From Paenalcaligenes sp035301625 (GTDB taxonomy: Bacteria; Pseudomonadota; Gammaproteobacteria; Burkholderiales; Burkholderiaceae_B), in NCBI GenBank assembly GCA_035301625.1, contig DATGTW010000115.1, positions 1 through 7,038 of the forward strand: a DNA stretch of 7,038 bases, given 5' to 3'. The notes beneath the pieces are model-generated. The model saw only the letters and a list, made by a program, of their open reading frames with translations. It searched no databases and was not told the DNA's origin. Positions 1-5,860 of the stretch are shown here, in pieces (the stretch's first letter is position 1; each line of letters starts with the position of its first letter). Both the position numbers and the translations under genes were made by a program.

Positions 1-46
1 TATGAGCTGGCTTTGTGGCTGAGACTCAACACTGGCGGCGAAAGAC

Positions 47-1183
47 TCAAGAAAAGAAATCTTTAATCTTGTCCTTCCATGATTGGCTCTTGGGAGAGTG
101 TTTATTGCCACCTTCGTTCAGAGCATCCTCAAACTGGCGCAGCAGGTCCTTTTGCTCTTCACTCAGGCGCACTGGGGTCTCCACATGAATGTGGCAATAC
201 AAATCACCCGGATAACTCGCGCGTACACCGCGAATGCCCTTGCCGCGCAAGCGGAAAGTCTTGCCAGATTGGGTTCCTTCGGGAATGGTAATTTCACCCC
301 GCCCTGTCAAAGTAGGTACCTCGACGTCGCCTCCTAAAGCAGCCGTGGTAAAGGGGATGGTAAGCTCGCAATGCAAATCATCACCATCACGTTGAAATAT
401 GTCGTGAGGACGAATGTGAATCTCTACATAGAGGTCACCTGCTGGTCCACCGTGGCTACCTGGCTCGCCCTTGCCACTAAGCCGAATCCGCATGCCATCA
501 TCAATCCCCTCAGGGATATTCACCTCGAGGGTTTTATTGGAGCGCACTCGTCCCGCACCATTACACTTGGTGCAAGGATCTTTGATTTCCTGACCTGTAC
601 CATGACAGGTCGGACATGTTTGCTGCACACTGAAGAAACCCTGCTGCATACGCACAGCACCTGCACCACGGCAGGTACTACACGTATCTGGCGTGGTGCC
701 AGGTTTGGCCCCTGAGCCATCGCAAGTATCGCACTCGTCCCAGTTGGGAACGCGGATTTCGGTGTCAAAGCCACTGGCAGCCTCTTCGAGGCTGATGTCC
801 AAGGTGTAGCGTAAATCAGCACCACGTCGTACATGCGAGCGACCGCCCCCGCCCCCACCACGGGCACCAAATATTTCTCCAAAAATATCCCCAAAGGCAT
901 CGGCAAAGGCGTCAGCTCCCATACCGCCACCCATGCCACCCATCCCGGCGGCATTGGGGTCTACTCCTGCATGTCCAAAACGATCATAGGCAGCACGCTT
1001 TTCATCATCATAGAGGATCTCATAAGCCTCTTTGACCTCTTTAAAACTGTCTTCGGCTTCTTTGTCGTCAGGGTTACGGTCGGGGTGGTATTTCATTGCC
1101 AGACGACGATACGCACGACGTATATCGTCCTTGCTTGCACTTTTTTCCAGACCTAGAACTTCGTATAAATCGCGTTTTGCCAT
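47..1183 (-). CDS. dnaJ: Chaperone protein DnaJ (Hsp40 co-chaperone)
   Basis: Cytoplasmic J-domain co-chaperone that delivers unfolded clients to DnaK and stimulates its ATPase. At 378 aa it has the full class I layout. The J domain spans about residues 1-70, with the HPD motif at 33-35 inside KYHPDRN. A Gly/Phe-rich linker covers about 73-118, with repeated FGDIFGEIFG-type segments. Four CxxCxGxG zinc-binding repeats begin at Cys151, Cys168, Cys190 and Cys204. The C-terminal client-binding beta domains run from about 215 to 345. The start MAKRDLYEVLG matches the usual family N-terminus, so the ATG at 1183 is secure. No Shine-Dalgarno sequence precedes it; a 7-bp hairpin fills that position. 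It lies 113 bases behind dnaK on the same strand with a strong hairpin between, so it is probably co-transcribed with some attenuation. No key residue is missing. Confidence 0.98.
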   Translation of the reverse strand: MAKRDLYEVLGLEKSASKDDIRRAYRRLAMKYHPDRNPDDKEAEDSFKEVKEAYEILYDDEKRAAYDRFGHAGVDPNAAGMGGMGGGMGADAFADAFGDIFGEIFGARGGGGGGRSHVRRGADLRYTLDISLEEAASGFDTEIRVPNWDECDTCDGSGAKPGTTPDTCSTCRGAGAVRMQQGFFSVQQTCPTCHGTGQEIKDPCTKCNGAGRVRSNKTLEVNIPEGIDDGMRIRLSGKGEPGSHGGPAGDLYVEIHIRPHDIFQRDGDDLHCELTIPFTTAALGGDVEVPTLTGRGEITIPEGTQSGKTFRLRGKGIRGVRASYPGDLYCHIHVETPVRLSEEQKDLLRQFEDALNEGGNKHSPKSQSWKDKIKDFFS

Positions 1184-1191
1184 GTGAATAG

Positions 1192-1211
1192 AAAGCGCAA
1201 AAAAGCGCTTT
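1192..1211 (-). promoter_or_regulatory. Hairpin occupying the ribosome-binding position of dnaJ
   Basis: On the minus strand the arms AAAGCGC (1211-1205) and GCGCTTT (1198-1192) are perfectly complementary over 7 bp, with a six-T loop between. The downstream arm lies at about -9 to -15 from the dnaJ ATG, where a Shine-Dalgarno sequence would normally be. The remaining leader (CTATTCAC) is pyrimidine-rich with no purine tract. The hairpin is directly visible. A role in translation control is inference. Confidence 0.45.
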
Positions 1212-1227
1212 GTAACAGAATAATAAG

Positions 1228-1262
1228 GCCCGATTCCTGGATCTAATGGCCAGAAACCGGGC
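1228..1262 (-). terminator. Long hairpin between dnaK and dnaJ, possible attenuator
   Basis: Reading on the minus strand, GCCCGGTTTCTGG (1262-1250) pairs with CCAGGAATCGGGC (1240-1228) over 13 positions, two of them G-U, around a 9-base loop. A T-rich but interrupted stretch, CTTATTATTCTG (1227-1216), follows. The stem is strong enough for an intrinsic terminator, but the U-tract is poor, so partial termination or 3'-end protection of dnaK mRNA is more likely than a full stop. The plus-strand reading has no T-run, which favours a role in minus-strand transcription. Confidence 0.5.
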
Positions 1263-1296
1263 AGCTATAAAGTGCTGTAAAAGTCAGCGCTAGTGA

Positions 1297-3222
1297 TTAG
1301 TTGTCGCGTTTAACTTCTTTGAAATCAGCATCAACAACATCATCGTCAGCCTGGCCTTGCTCAGCGTCTGCACCTGCGTCACCCGCTTGTTGCTGGGCTT
1401 GGGCTTCGGCATAGACCTTTTCGCCAAGCTTTTGGGCGGCCGCAGTCAGCGCCTCGGTTTTCGTATCGATGGCCTCTTTGTCGCCTTCTTTGATTGCCTC
1501 TTCGAGTTCGGTGATAGCATTTTCAATCGCTTCTTTCTCACCTGCTTCGAGTTTGTCACCATGCTCTTCGAGTGATTTGCGCGTCCCGTGAACCATGGCC
1601 TCGGCCTGATTGCGGGCAGTGGCGAGCTCGGCCAAACGACGGTCATCTTCGGCGTGCTGCTCGGCCTCTTTGACCATGCGCTCGACCTCTTCTTCGGTCA
1701 GACCCGAACTGGCTCGGATAGTGATCTTGTTTTCTTTACCTGTGCCTTGATCTTTGGCAGAGACGTTCAAGATACCGTTAGCGTCAATGTCAAAGGTAAC
1801 CTCGATTTGTGGGGTACCACGGGGAGCAGGTGGAATGCCCTCGAGATTGAATTCGCCCAGCAGCTTGTTACCTGCGGCGATTTCGCGCTCACCTTGGAAT
1901 ACCTTGATCGTCACAGCAGGCTGGTTATCGTCTGCGGTTGAATAGACCTGCGAGTGACGTGTTGGAATGGTGGTGTTCTTTTCGATCATCTTGGTCATCA
2001 CGCCACCCAAAGTCTCGATACCGAGCGACAAGGGGGTCACGTCAAGCAAGAGCAAGTCAGAACGATCACCAGACAACACCGAACCTTGGATGGCAGCGCC
2101 ACTGGCAACAGCCTCGTCAGGGTTGATGTCGCGACGTGGATCACGGCCAAAGAACTCTTTGACCTTTTCCTGCACTTTGGGCATGCGGGTCATCCCACCG
2201 ACCAAAATCACATCATCAATTTCGGAGACGCGTACACCAGCATCTGTAATAGCAGTGCGGCAAGGCTCGATAGAACGTGTAATCAAGTCCTCGACCAACG
2301 CCTCGAGCTTGGCACGGCTAATTTTCAAGTTTAAGTGCTTGGGACCGGACTGGTCAGCAGTGATATAAGGCAGGTTAATCTCTGTTTGCTGTGTCGAAGA
2401 AAGCTCGATCTTGGCCTTTTCAGCAGCCTCTTTGAGACGCTGCAGCGCCAAGATGTCTTGGGACAGATCGACACCGCTGTCTTTTTTGAACTCTTCGATG
2501 ATGTAGTCAATAATGCGCTGGTCAAAGTCTTCGCCCCCCAGAAAGGTATCCCCACTGGTCGACAAAACCTCGAACTGCTTTTCACCGTCAACATCAGCGA
2601 TTTCGATAATGGAAATATCAAAAGTACCCCCGCCCAAGTCATAAACGGCAACCTTGCGGTCTCCGTCAGAAACCTTGTCCAGGCCAAAAGCCAATGCGGC
2701 AGCGGTAGGTTCGTTGATGATGCGCTTGACCTCGAGACCGGCAATTTGACCGGCATCTTTGGTGGCCTGACGCTGACTGTCATTAAAGTACGCGGGGACG
2801 GTAATCACGGCCTCAGTAACGGTTTCACCCAGGTAGTCCTCGGCGGTTTGCTTCATCTTGCGCAAAATATCTGCCGAAACCTGCTGAGGTGCCAGTGCCT
2901 TGCCCTGTGCCTCTACCCACGCATCATTGTTGTCTGCCTTGACGATTTTGTAAGGCATGAGCTTGATGTCCTCTTGGACCTCGGGCTCTTCGAAACGGCG
3001 GCCGATCAAACGCTTGACCGCATAAATGGTGTTTTCGGGGTTGGTCACTGCCTGACGCTTAGCTGGTGCACCGACGAGAATCTCGCCATCATCCAAATAC
3101 GCGACGATGGACGGCGTGGTGCGCGTACCCTCGGCGTTTTCAATAATTCTGACGTTGTCACCCTCGACAACGGAGACACAACTATTGGTCGTGCCTAAGT
3201 CAATACCAATGATCTTACTCAT
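1297..3222 (-). CDS. dnaK: Chaperone protein DnaK (Hsp70)
   Basis: ATP-driven cytoplasmic chaperone that binds and releases exposed hydrophobic peptides. It works with DnaJ (ATPase stimulation) and GrpE (ADP release). At 641 aa it is full length. The actin-like nucleotide-binding domain covers about 1-385, with the phosphate motif IDLGTTNS at 7-14, the second phosphate loop YDLGGGTFD at 194-202 (Thr200 matches the known autophosphorylated threonine) and the adenosine motif VGGMTRMPKV at 341-350. The interdomain linker DLLLLD lies at 389-394. The substrate-binding beta domain starts at DVTPLSLGIETLGG, and the helical lid runs from about 508 to 605. A disordered Gln/Ala/Asp tail ends in DADFKEVKRDN. 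A Shine-Dalgarno AGGA at 3232-3229 lies 6 bases before the ATG. A near-consensus sigma-32 promoter lies in the gap after grpE. No CIRCE element is present. Confidence 0.99.
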   Translation of the reverse strand: MSKIIGIDLGTTNSCVSVVEGDNVRIIENAEGTRTTPSIVAYLDDGEILVGAPAKRQAVTNPENTIYAVKRLIGRRFEEPEVQEDIKLMPYKIVKADNNDAWVEAQGKALAPQQVSADILRKMKQTAEDYLGETVTEAVITVPAYFNDSQRQATKDAGQIAGLEVKRIINEPTAAALAFGLDKVSDGDRKVAVYDLGGGTFDISIIEIADVDGEKQFEVLSTSGDTFLGGEDFDQRIIDYIIEEFKKDSGVDLSQDILALQRLKEAAEKAKIELSSTQQTEINLPYITADQSGPKHLNLKISRAKLEALVEDLITRSIEPCRTAITDAGVRVSEIDDVILVGGMTRMPKVQEKVKEFFGRDPRRDINPDEAVASGAAIQGSVLSGDRSDLLLLDVTPLSLGIETLGGVMTKMIEKNTTIPTRHSQVYSTADDNQPAVTIKVFQGEREIAAGNKLLGEFNLEGIPPAPRGTPQIEVTFDIDANGILNVSAKDQGTGKENKITIRASSGLTEEEVERMVKEAEQHAEDDRRLAELATARNQAEAMVHGTRKSLEEHGDKLEAGEKEAIENAITELEEAIKEGDKEAIDTKTEALTAAAQKLGEKVYAEAQAQQQAGDAGADAEQGQADDDVVDADFKEVKRDN

Positions 3223-3249
3223 ATATTTTCCTAGCCTTGTTGCTTTATC

Positions 3250-3270
3250 GCTGTATAGACTCTGTACAGC
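3250..3270 (-). repeat. Interrupted 21-bp palindrome in the dnaK leader
   Basis: The arms GCTGTA (3270-3265) and TACAGC (3255-3250) are perfectly complementary. The interior also pairs except at one position, giving 9 of 10 symmetric positions around a central base. It lies between the sigma-32 promoter and the dnaK ribosome site, so it is inside the expected 5' untranslated leader. It could act as a protein operator on DNA or as a 6-bp RNA hairpin. It does not match CIRCE, and its spacing does not match a LexA box. Confidence 0.45.
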
Positions 3271-3292
3271 TAAAATTCATCTCATATATTGC

Positions 3293-3320
3293 ATATGGGG
3301 ACAGCCGTAGATATTTCAAG
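3293..3320 (-). promoter_or_regulatory. Sigma-32 (RpoH) heat-shock promoter of dnaK
   Basis: On the minus strand a -35 element CTTGAAA (3320-3314) is followed by a 13-base spacer and a -10 element CCCCATAT (3300-3293). This matches the known RpoH consensus (CTTGAAA, 13-14 bases, CCCCATnT) essentially perfectly. The transcript should start near 3286, giving a leader of about 65 bases before the dnaK ATG. The promoter begins about 20 bases after the grpE stop, so dnaK and dnaJ can be expressed independently of grpE. Confidence 0.9.
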
Positions 3321-3339
3321 AGCTTTGTATAAATTTCTC

Positions 3340-3999
3340 TTAGTCGTTATCCGGCAGTCCGGCCGATACCATTACCATGGCTGGACGCAACACCCGCTCA
3401 GACAGCGTATAGCCCTTTTGTAGCACCTGAGCAATCGTGCCTTTTTTCTGCTCGGAAGGCACATTGGAAATGGCTTGATGTAGGTGTGGATCAAAGGCCT
3501 CTCCGACCGCAGGCGCCACCTCGCTTAGGTGGTTACGCTCAAAGGCGCTGTCAAGCTGCTTGAGGGTAGTTTGCACCCCTTCAAACAAAACCGCTACGCT
3601 TTGGTCTTCTTGATTGAGGGCAGCCTCGAGGCTATCACGTACTGGGATCAGGCTTTCGGCAAAGCCTTCGACGGCAAACTTACGTGCTTTAGCGACCTCT
3701 TCGTCAGCACGGCGGCGGATGTTTTCCATCTCGGCGCGGGCACGCAAATATTGGTCTTTAAAGGCGGCGAGCTCTTGTTGTGCCTGGTGCAAATCATCCA
3801 TTAGCGCTTGGGCCTCATCACCCATGATCGTATCATTCTCTTCTGTTCCCTCTGTGTTCTGCGCTTGATTGGCCTGCGCTTGAGGCTGTTCATCATGAGC
3901 CGTCTCAGCACCGTGCGAGGATCCATCCTGGCGATCGCTGACGTGTTCAGTTTCTGCTTGAGTTGGCTGTTCTTGCTGCGATTTGTTTGCTGCAGACAT
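3340..3999 (-). CDS. grpE: Protein GrpE (nucleotide exchange factor for DnaK)
   Basis: Homodimeric cofactor that opens the DnaK nucleotide cleft and releases ADP. From the ATG at 3999 it is 219 aa. Residues 1-60 are Gln/Glu/Ala-rich and probably disordered. A long charged helix or coiled coil follows at about 62-115 (including YLRARAEMENIRRRADEE), then the four-helix region. The C-terminal beta wing carries the GrpE signature starting FDPHLHQA at 169-176 and ending RPAMVMVSAGL. The start at 3999 is chosen because GGAG (4009-4006) lies 6 bases upstream. A longer reading from a TTG at 4047 would add 16 residues but would place the start inside the -10 region of the heat-shock promoter. The N-terminal tail is longer than in many GrpE proteins, and an internal start near Met59 cannot be wholly excluded. 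dnaK follows on the same strand. Confidence 0.96.
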   Translation of the reverse strand: MSAANKSQQEQPTQAETEHVSDRQDGSSHGAETAHDEQPQAQANQAQNTEGTEENDTIMGDEAQALMDDLHQAQQELAAFKDQYLRARAEMENIRRRADEEVAKARKFAVEGFAESLIPVRDSLEAALNQEDQSVAVLFEGVQTTLKQLDSAFERNHLSEVAPAVGEAFDPHLHQAISNVPSEQKKGTIAQVLQKGYTLSERVLRPAMVMVSAGLPDND

Positions 4000-4005
4000 C
4001 GCTTT

Positions 4006-4009
4006 CTCC
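4006..4009 (-). promoter_or_regulatory. grpE Shine-Dalgarno site that decides the start
   Basis: GGAG on the minus strand with 6 bases to the ATG at 3999. The alternative upstream TTG at 4047 has no comparable site (it is preceded by TTTCAGGGGC inside the promoter spacer), so this site supports the shorter protein. Confidence 0.7.
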
Positions 4010-4035
4010 ACTACAAATAAATGGTCATACACTAT

Positions 4036-4064
4036 AGATGTGGGCAAGCCCCTGAAATTTCAAC
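4036..4064 (-). promoter_or_regulatory. Probable sigma-32 (RpoH) promoter of grpE
   Basis: On the minus strand GTTGAAA (4064-4058) serves as -35, followed by 14 bases and the -10 CCACATCT (4043-4036). Compared with the RpoH consensus there is one mismatch in each element. Transcription should begin near 4029, giving a short leader of about 30 bases to the grpE ATG at 3999. It is weaker-looking than the dnaK promoter but correctly placed and spaced. Confidence 0.72.
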
Positions 4065-4083
4065 CTCTATTTTCCAAGACGCA

Positions 4084-4119
4084 CTCATGCTTGGCCTCAA
4101 CGGCCGCCTAAAACATGAG
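4084..4119 (-). repeat. Large hairpin upstream of the grpE promoter
   Basis: On the minus strand CTCATGTTT (4119-4111) pairs with AAGCATGAG (4092-4084), one pair being G-U. Inside it GGCC pairs with GGCC around a 5-base loop, leaving a one-sided internal bulge. It lies between the carbonic anhydrase homologue and the grpE promoter. No T-run follows on either strand, so it is not a classical intrinsic terminator. It may still limit read-through from the hemH side or protect an mRNA 3' end. Confidence 0.4.
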
Positions 4120-4158
4120 GGAACAGGTGAATTCTTGGGGCTTGGTGCTGTTTAAAAA

Positions 4159-4719
4159 CTAAAACTGGTTTTGAATACGGCGATATGACTGCGCCAAGCT
4201 GACATTAGTATGCATGACTGACTCAGAAAACTCTTTGGCTGATTGAGGCACTGTTTTCAGTTTGCTTAGGTCAGTCTGACGAGTCACTACAGTTGCACTG
4301 GGCAAATAAAACCGTCGTGGTATGTCATGCCCGTCAACGACACAGTTGTGCCGGATCACAGCAGAATCACCGACCGCACAATTAAACACGACCGTGTTAA
4401 AACCAATGAACACATGGCTGCCCACACTGCACGGACCGTGCACAATCGAACGGTGGGCGATGGATGTGTGCTCACCGATAGTCACCGCTGCACCATCCTT
4501 GGAGTGTATGACGACACCATCTTGGATATTCGAGTTAGCGCCAATAATAATGGGCTCTAAATGTCCCGTCTCATCGAGCTCATCGGCACGAATCACAGCA
4601 TAAGGACCAATAAACACATGGGGGCCTATCTCAACCCGCCCACAAACAATGGCGGTAGGATCAACAAAGGCGGTCTCGTGTACGGTGGGGAAATCACCCC
4701 GTGGATTTCTTCTGAGCAT
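4159..4719 (-). CDS. Gamma-class carbonic anhydrase family protein (Cam/CamH-like left-handed beta helix)
   Basis: A 186-aa protein with hexapeptide repeats of the left-handed beta helix from about residue 17 to 146 and a C-terminal helix (about 150-183). The metal-ligand histidines of the gamma carbonic anhydrase family are all present: His72 (QDGVVIH), His89 and His94 (IAHRSIVHG). The conserved Arg44 and Asp46 (IRADE) and Gln66-Asp67 are also there. The tail HTNVSLAQSYRRIQ resembles the archaeal Cam C-terminus, and the Glu after Asp46 matches a Cam active-site glutamate. The acidic loop of Cam, which carries its proton-shuttle glutamate, is reduced to a few residues (SKDGAAVT), as in the CamH subclass. 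Likely a trimeric metalloenzyme acting on CO2/bicarbonate; activity is inferred, since many relatives are inactive in vitro. AGGAG lies 6 bases before the ATG, and the gene starts 21 bases after hemH, so the two are probably co-transcribed. Confidence 0.85.
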   Translation of the reverse strand: MLRRNPRGDFPTVHETAFVDPTAIVCGRVEIGPHVFIGPYAVIRADELDETGHLEPIIIGANSNIQDGVVIHSKDGAAVTIGEHTSIAHRSIVHGPCSVGSHVFIGFNTVVFNCAVGDSAVIRHNCVVDGHDIPRRFYLPSATVVTRQTDLSKLKTVPQSAKEFSESVMHTNVSLAQSYRRIQNQF

Positions 4720-4725
4720 GTAACG

Positions 4726-4730
4726 CTCCT
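4726..4730 (-). promoter_or_regulatory. Strong ribosome-binding site of the carbonic anhydrase homologue
   Basis: AGGAG on the minus strand with 6 bases to the ATG at 4719, inside the 21-base gap after hemH. It is the clearest Shine-Dalgarno sequence in the window, contrasting with the weak or absent sites before hemH, hrcA and dnaJ. It fixes the start of this gene. Confidence 0.75.
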
Positions 4731-4740
4731 GCTAAAAATT

Positions 4741-5793
4741 TTAAATCCAGCCCTGCAAATTTTGCCTGACTAAATTAGCTAAACCCTGAATCCATTCTGG
4801 CTGGGCATTTAAACAATCGATATAGCCGAACTGTTCGCCCCCTGCATCAAGAAATACCTCTCGATATTCAATATCGATTTCCTCGAGCGTTTCCAAACAG
4901 TCCACAATAAAGCCGGGACAGGTAACATGTATGTTTTTAACGCCCTCTGCGGCCCATTCTTCAAGCAGGGGCTCGGTATAAGGCTGCAACCATTCAGCAG
5001 CCCCAAAGCGACTTTGAAAAGAATGATAGATCGGCACCCCGGTATCTGCCAGTGCCTGCTCGAGCGCATAACGCGTATGCATGCATTCTTTGTGATAGGG
5101 GTCGCCATCAACAACGGATTGTTTGGGAATCCCATGGAAACTAAGCAACAAACGTTCGGGTTGACCGTGCTTTTGCCAATACGCTCGTATGTGGTTCGCT
5201 AAGGGCTGGATATAGCCTTCATGCGCACAAAAGCTATTGATATAGCGCAGCTCGGGTTGGCACCGAAGCTCGCCCAGCAAACGGTTAATCTCATCAACTG
5301 CTGAGGCAGTCGTACTGGCTGCGTACTGAGGATATAAGGGCACTATCAAGATGCGTTCACAGCCTTGGCTCCGAAGTTGATCCAGGCCATGCTGCAAAGA
5401 CGGCGAACCATAGCGCATGCCTAATGCCACAGGCACAGCAAGCCCCTTTTCTTGTAGCAACTGCTGCAATCCATTGACCTGTTGTTCGCTATAAACCAAT
5501 AAAGGCGCGCCCTCGGGCAGCCAAATAGAACGATAACGAGGGGCCAGTTTTTGCGGGCGTCGACCCAACACCGCAGTCCGCAAAATAGGTTGCCATAATA
5601 ATGAAGGCAGTTCGACCACGCGTGGGTCAGATAGAAACTGGGCCAGATACCGGCGTATCGCCGCTGGTTCGGGGGCATCAGGTGTACCCAGATTAATTAA
5701 AAGCACCCCCACCTTGGGTGGCGTTTGGGCAAAAGGCTCGGGACGAACAAAATCCTCGTGATGGGGTTCGGGGCGATATTTTTTCAACAGCAT
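4741..5793 (-). CDS. hemH: Ferrochelatase (protoheme ferro-lyase)
   Basis: Inserts Fe2+ into protoporphyrin IX, the last step of protoheme synthesis, in the cytoplasm or at the inner membrane face. The 350-aa product is of usual bacterial length. Family landmarks in order are VGVLLINLGTPDAP (28-41), FLSDPRVVELP (53-63), YGSPSL and LIVPLYPQYAASTTAS (149-164), the signature LLLSFHGIP with catalytic His220, and CPGFIVDCLETLEEI with the conserved acidic Glu301. No transmembrane segment is apparent. The ATG at 5793 adds a short, poorly conserved charged leader and has no convincing Shine-Dalgarno sequence, so the precise start is less certain than the identity. It follows hrcA by 67 bases and precedes the carbonic anhydrase homologue by 21. 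Confidence 0.97.
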   Translation of the reverse strand: MLLKKYRPEPHHEDFVRPEPFAQTPPKVGVLLINLGTPDAPEPAAIRRYLAQFLSDPRVVELPSLLWQPILRTAVLGRRPQKLAPRYRSIWLPEGAPLLVYSEQQVNGLQQLLQEKGLAVPVALGMRYGSPSLQHGLDQLRSQGCERILIVPLYPQYAASTTASAVDEINRLLGELRCQPELRYINSFCAHEGYIQPLANHIRAYWQKHGQPERLLLSFHGIPKQSVVDGDPYHKECMHTRYALEQALADTGVPIYHSFQSRFGAAEWLQPYTEPLLEEWAAEGVKNIHVTCPGFIVDCLETLEEIDIEYREVFLDAGGEQFGYIDCLNAQPEWIQGLANLVRQNLQGWI

Positions 5794-5823
5794 GATGTAG
5801 GAAATTTAGGCCAAAAGAAATAC

Positions 5824-5854
5824 AAGGCTGAATTTAGAAAGGCTGAAAAGGCTG
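5824..5854. repeat. Three short direct repeats between hrcA and hemH
   Basis: AAGGCTG occurs at 5824-5830, 5839-5845 and 5848-5854 on the plus strand; the first two copies extend to AAGGCTGAA. On the transcribed minus strand these read as CAGCCTT. They fill about half of the 67-base gap. They are directly visible, but no function is known to me and they may be chance or replication slippage. Confidence 0.4.
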
Positions 5855-5860
5855 CGCAAG

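Noticed and set aside
1..66. Plus-strand frame 1 is open from the window edge to a TAA at 64-66 (ending GGERLKKRNL), possibly the tail of a convergent gene overlapping the dnaJ end
   Set aside because: Twenty-one open codons can easily occur by chance, the peptide is not recognised, and it would overlap dnaJ. The flanking sequence to the left is needed to decide.
371..715. Plus-strand open frame opposite the dnaJ zinc-finger region, rich in Thr and Cys
   Set aside because: The composition is explained by the reverse reading of the CxxCxGxG codons; no independent support.
520..954. Minus-strand open frame in a different phase inside dnaJ
   Set aside because: It overlaps the conserved DnaJ Gly/Phe and zinc-finger coding region, and its product is low-complexity with no family resemblance, so it is a shadow frame.
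2335..3198. Long plus-strand open frame (about 287 codons) opposite dnaK
   Set aside because: Antisense open frames are a well-known by-product of dnaK codon usage. The translation has no recognisable domain, no ribosome site was seen, and the minus-strand gene is unambiguous.
3250..3270. LexA (SOS) box reading of the palindrome before dnaK
   Set aside because: The CTGT and ACAG halves are separated by 11 bases rather than the 8 required for the proteobacterial LexA box.
4081..4090. CIRCE-like half site (GCACTC) before grpE
   Set aside because: There is no matching GAGTGC arm at the 9-base spacing, and the flanking TTA is missing.
4084..4119. Intrinsic terminator after the carbonic anhydrase homologue
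   Set aside because: The hairpin is real but no T-run follows it on either strand, so it is listed only as a hairpin.
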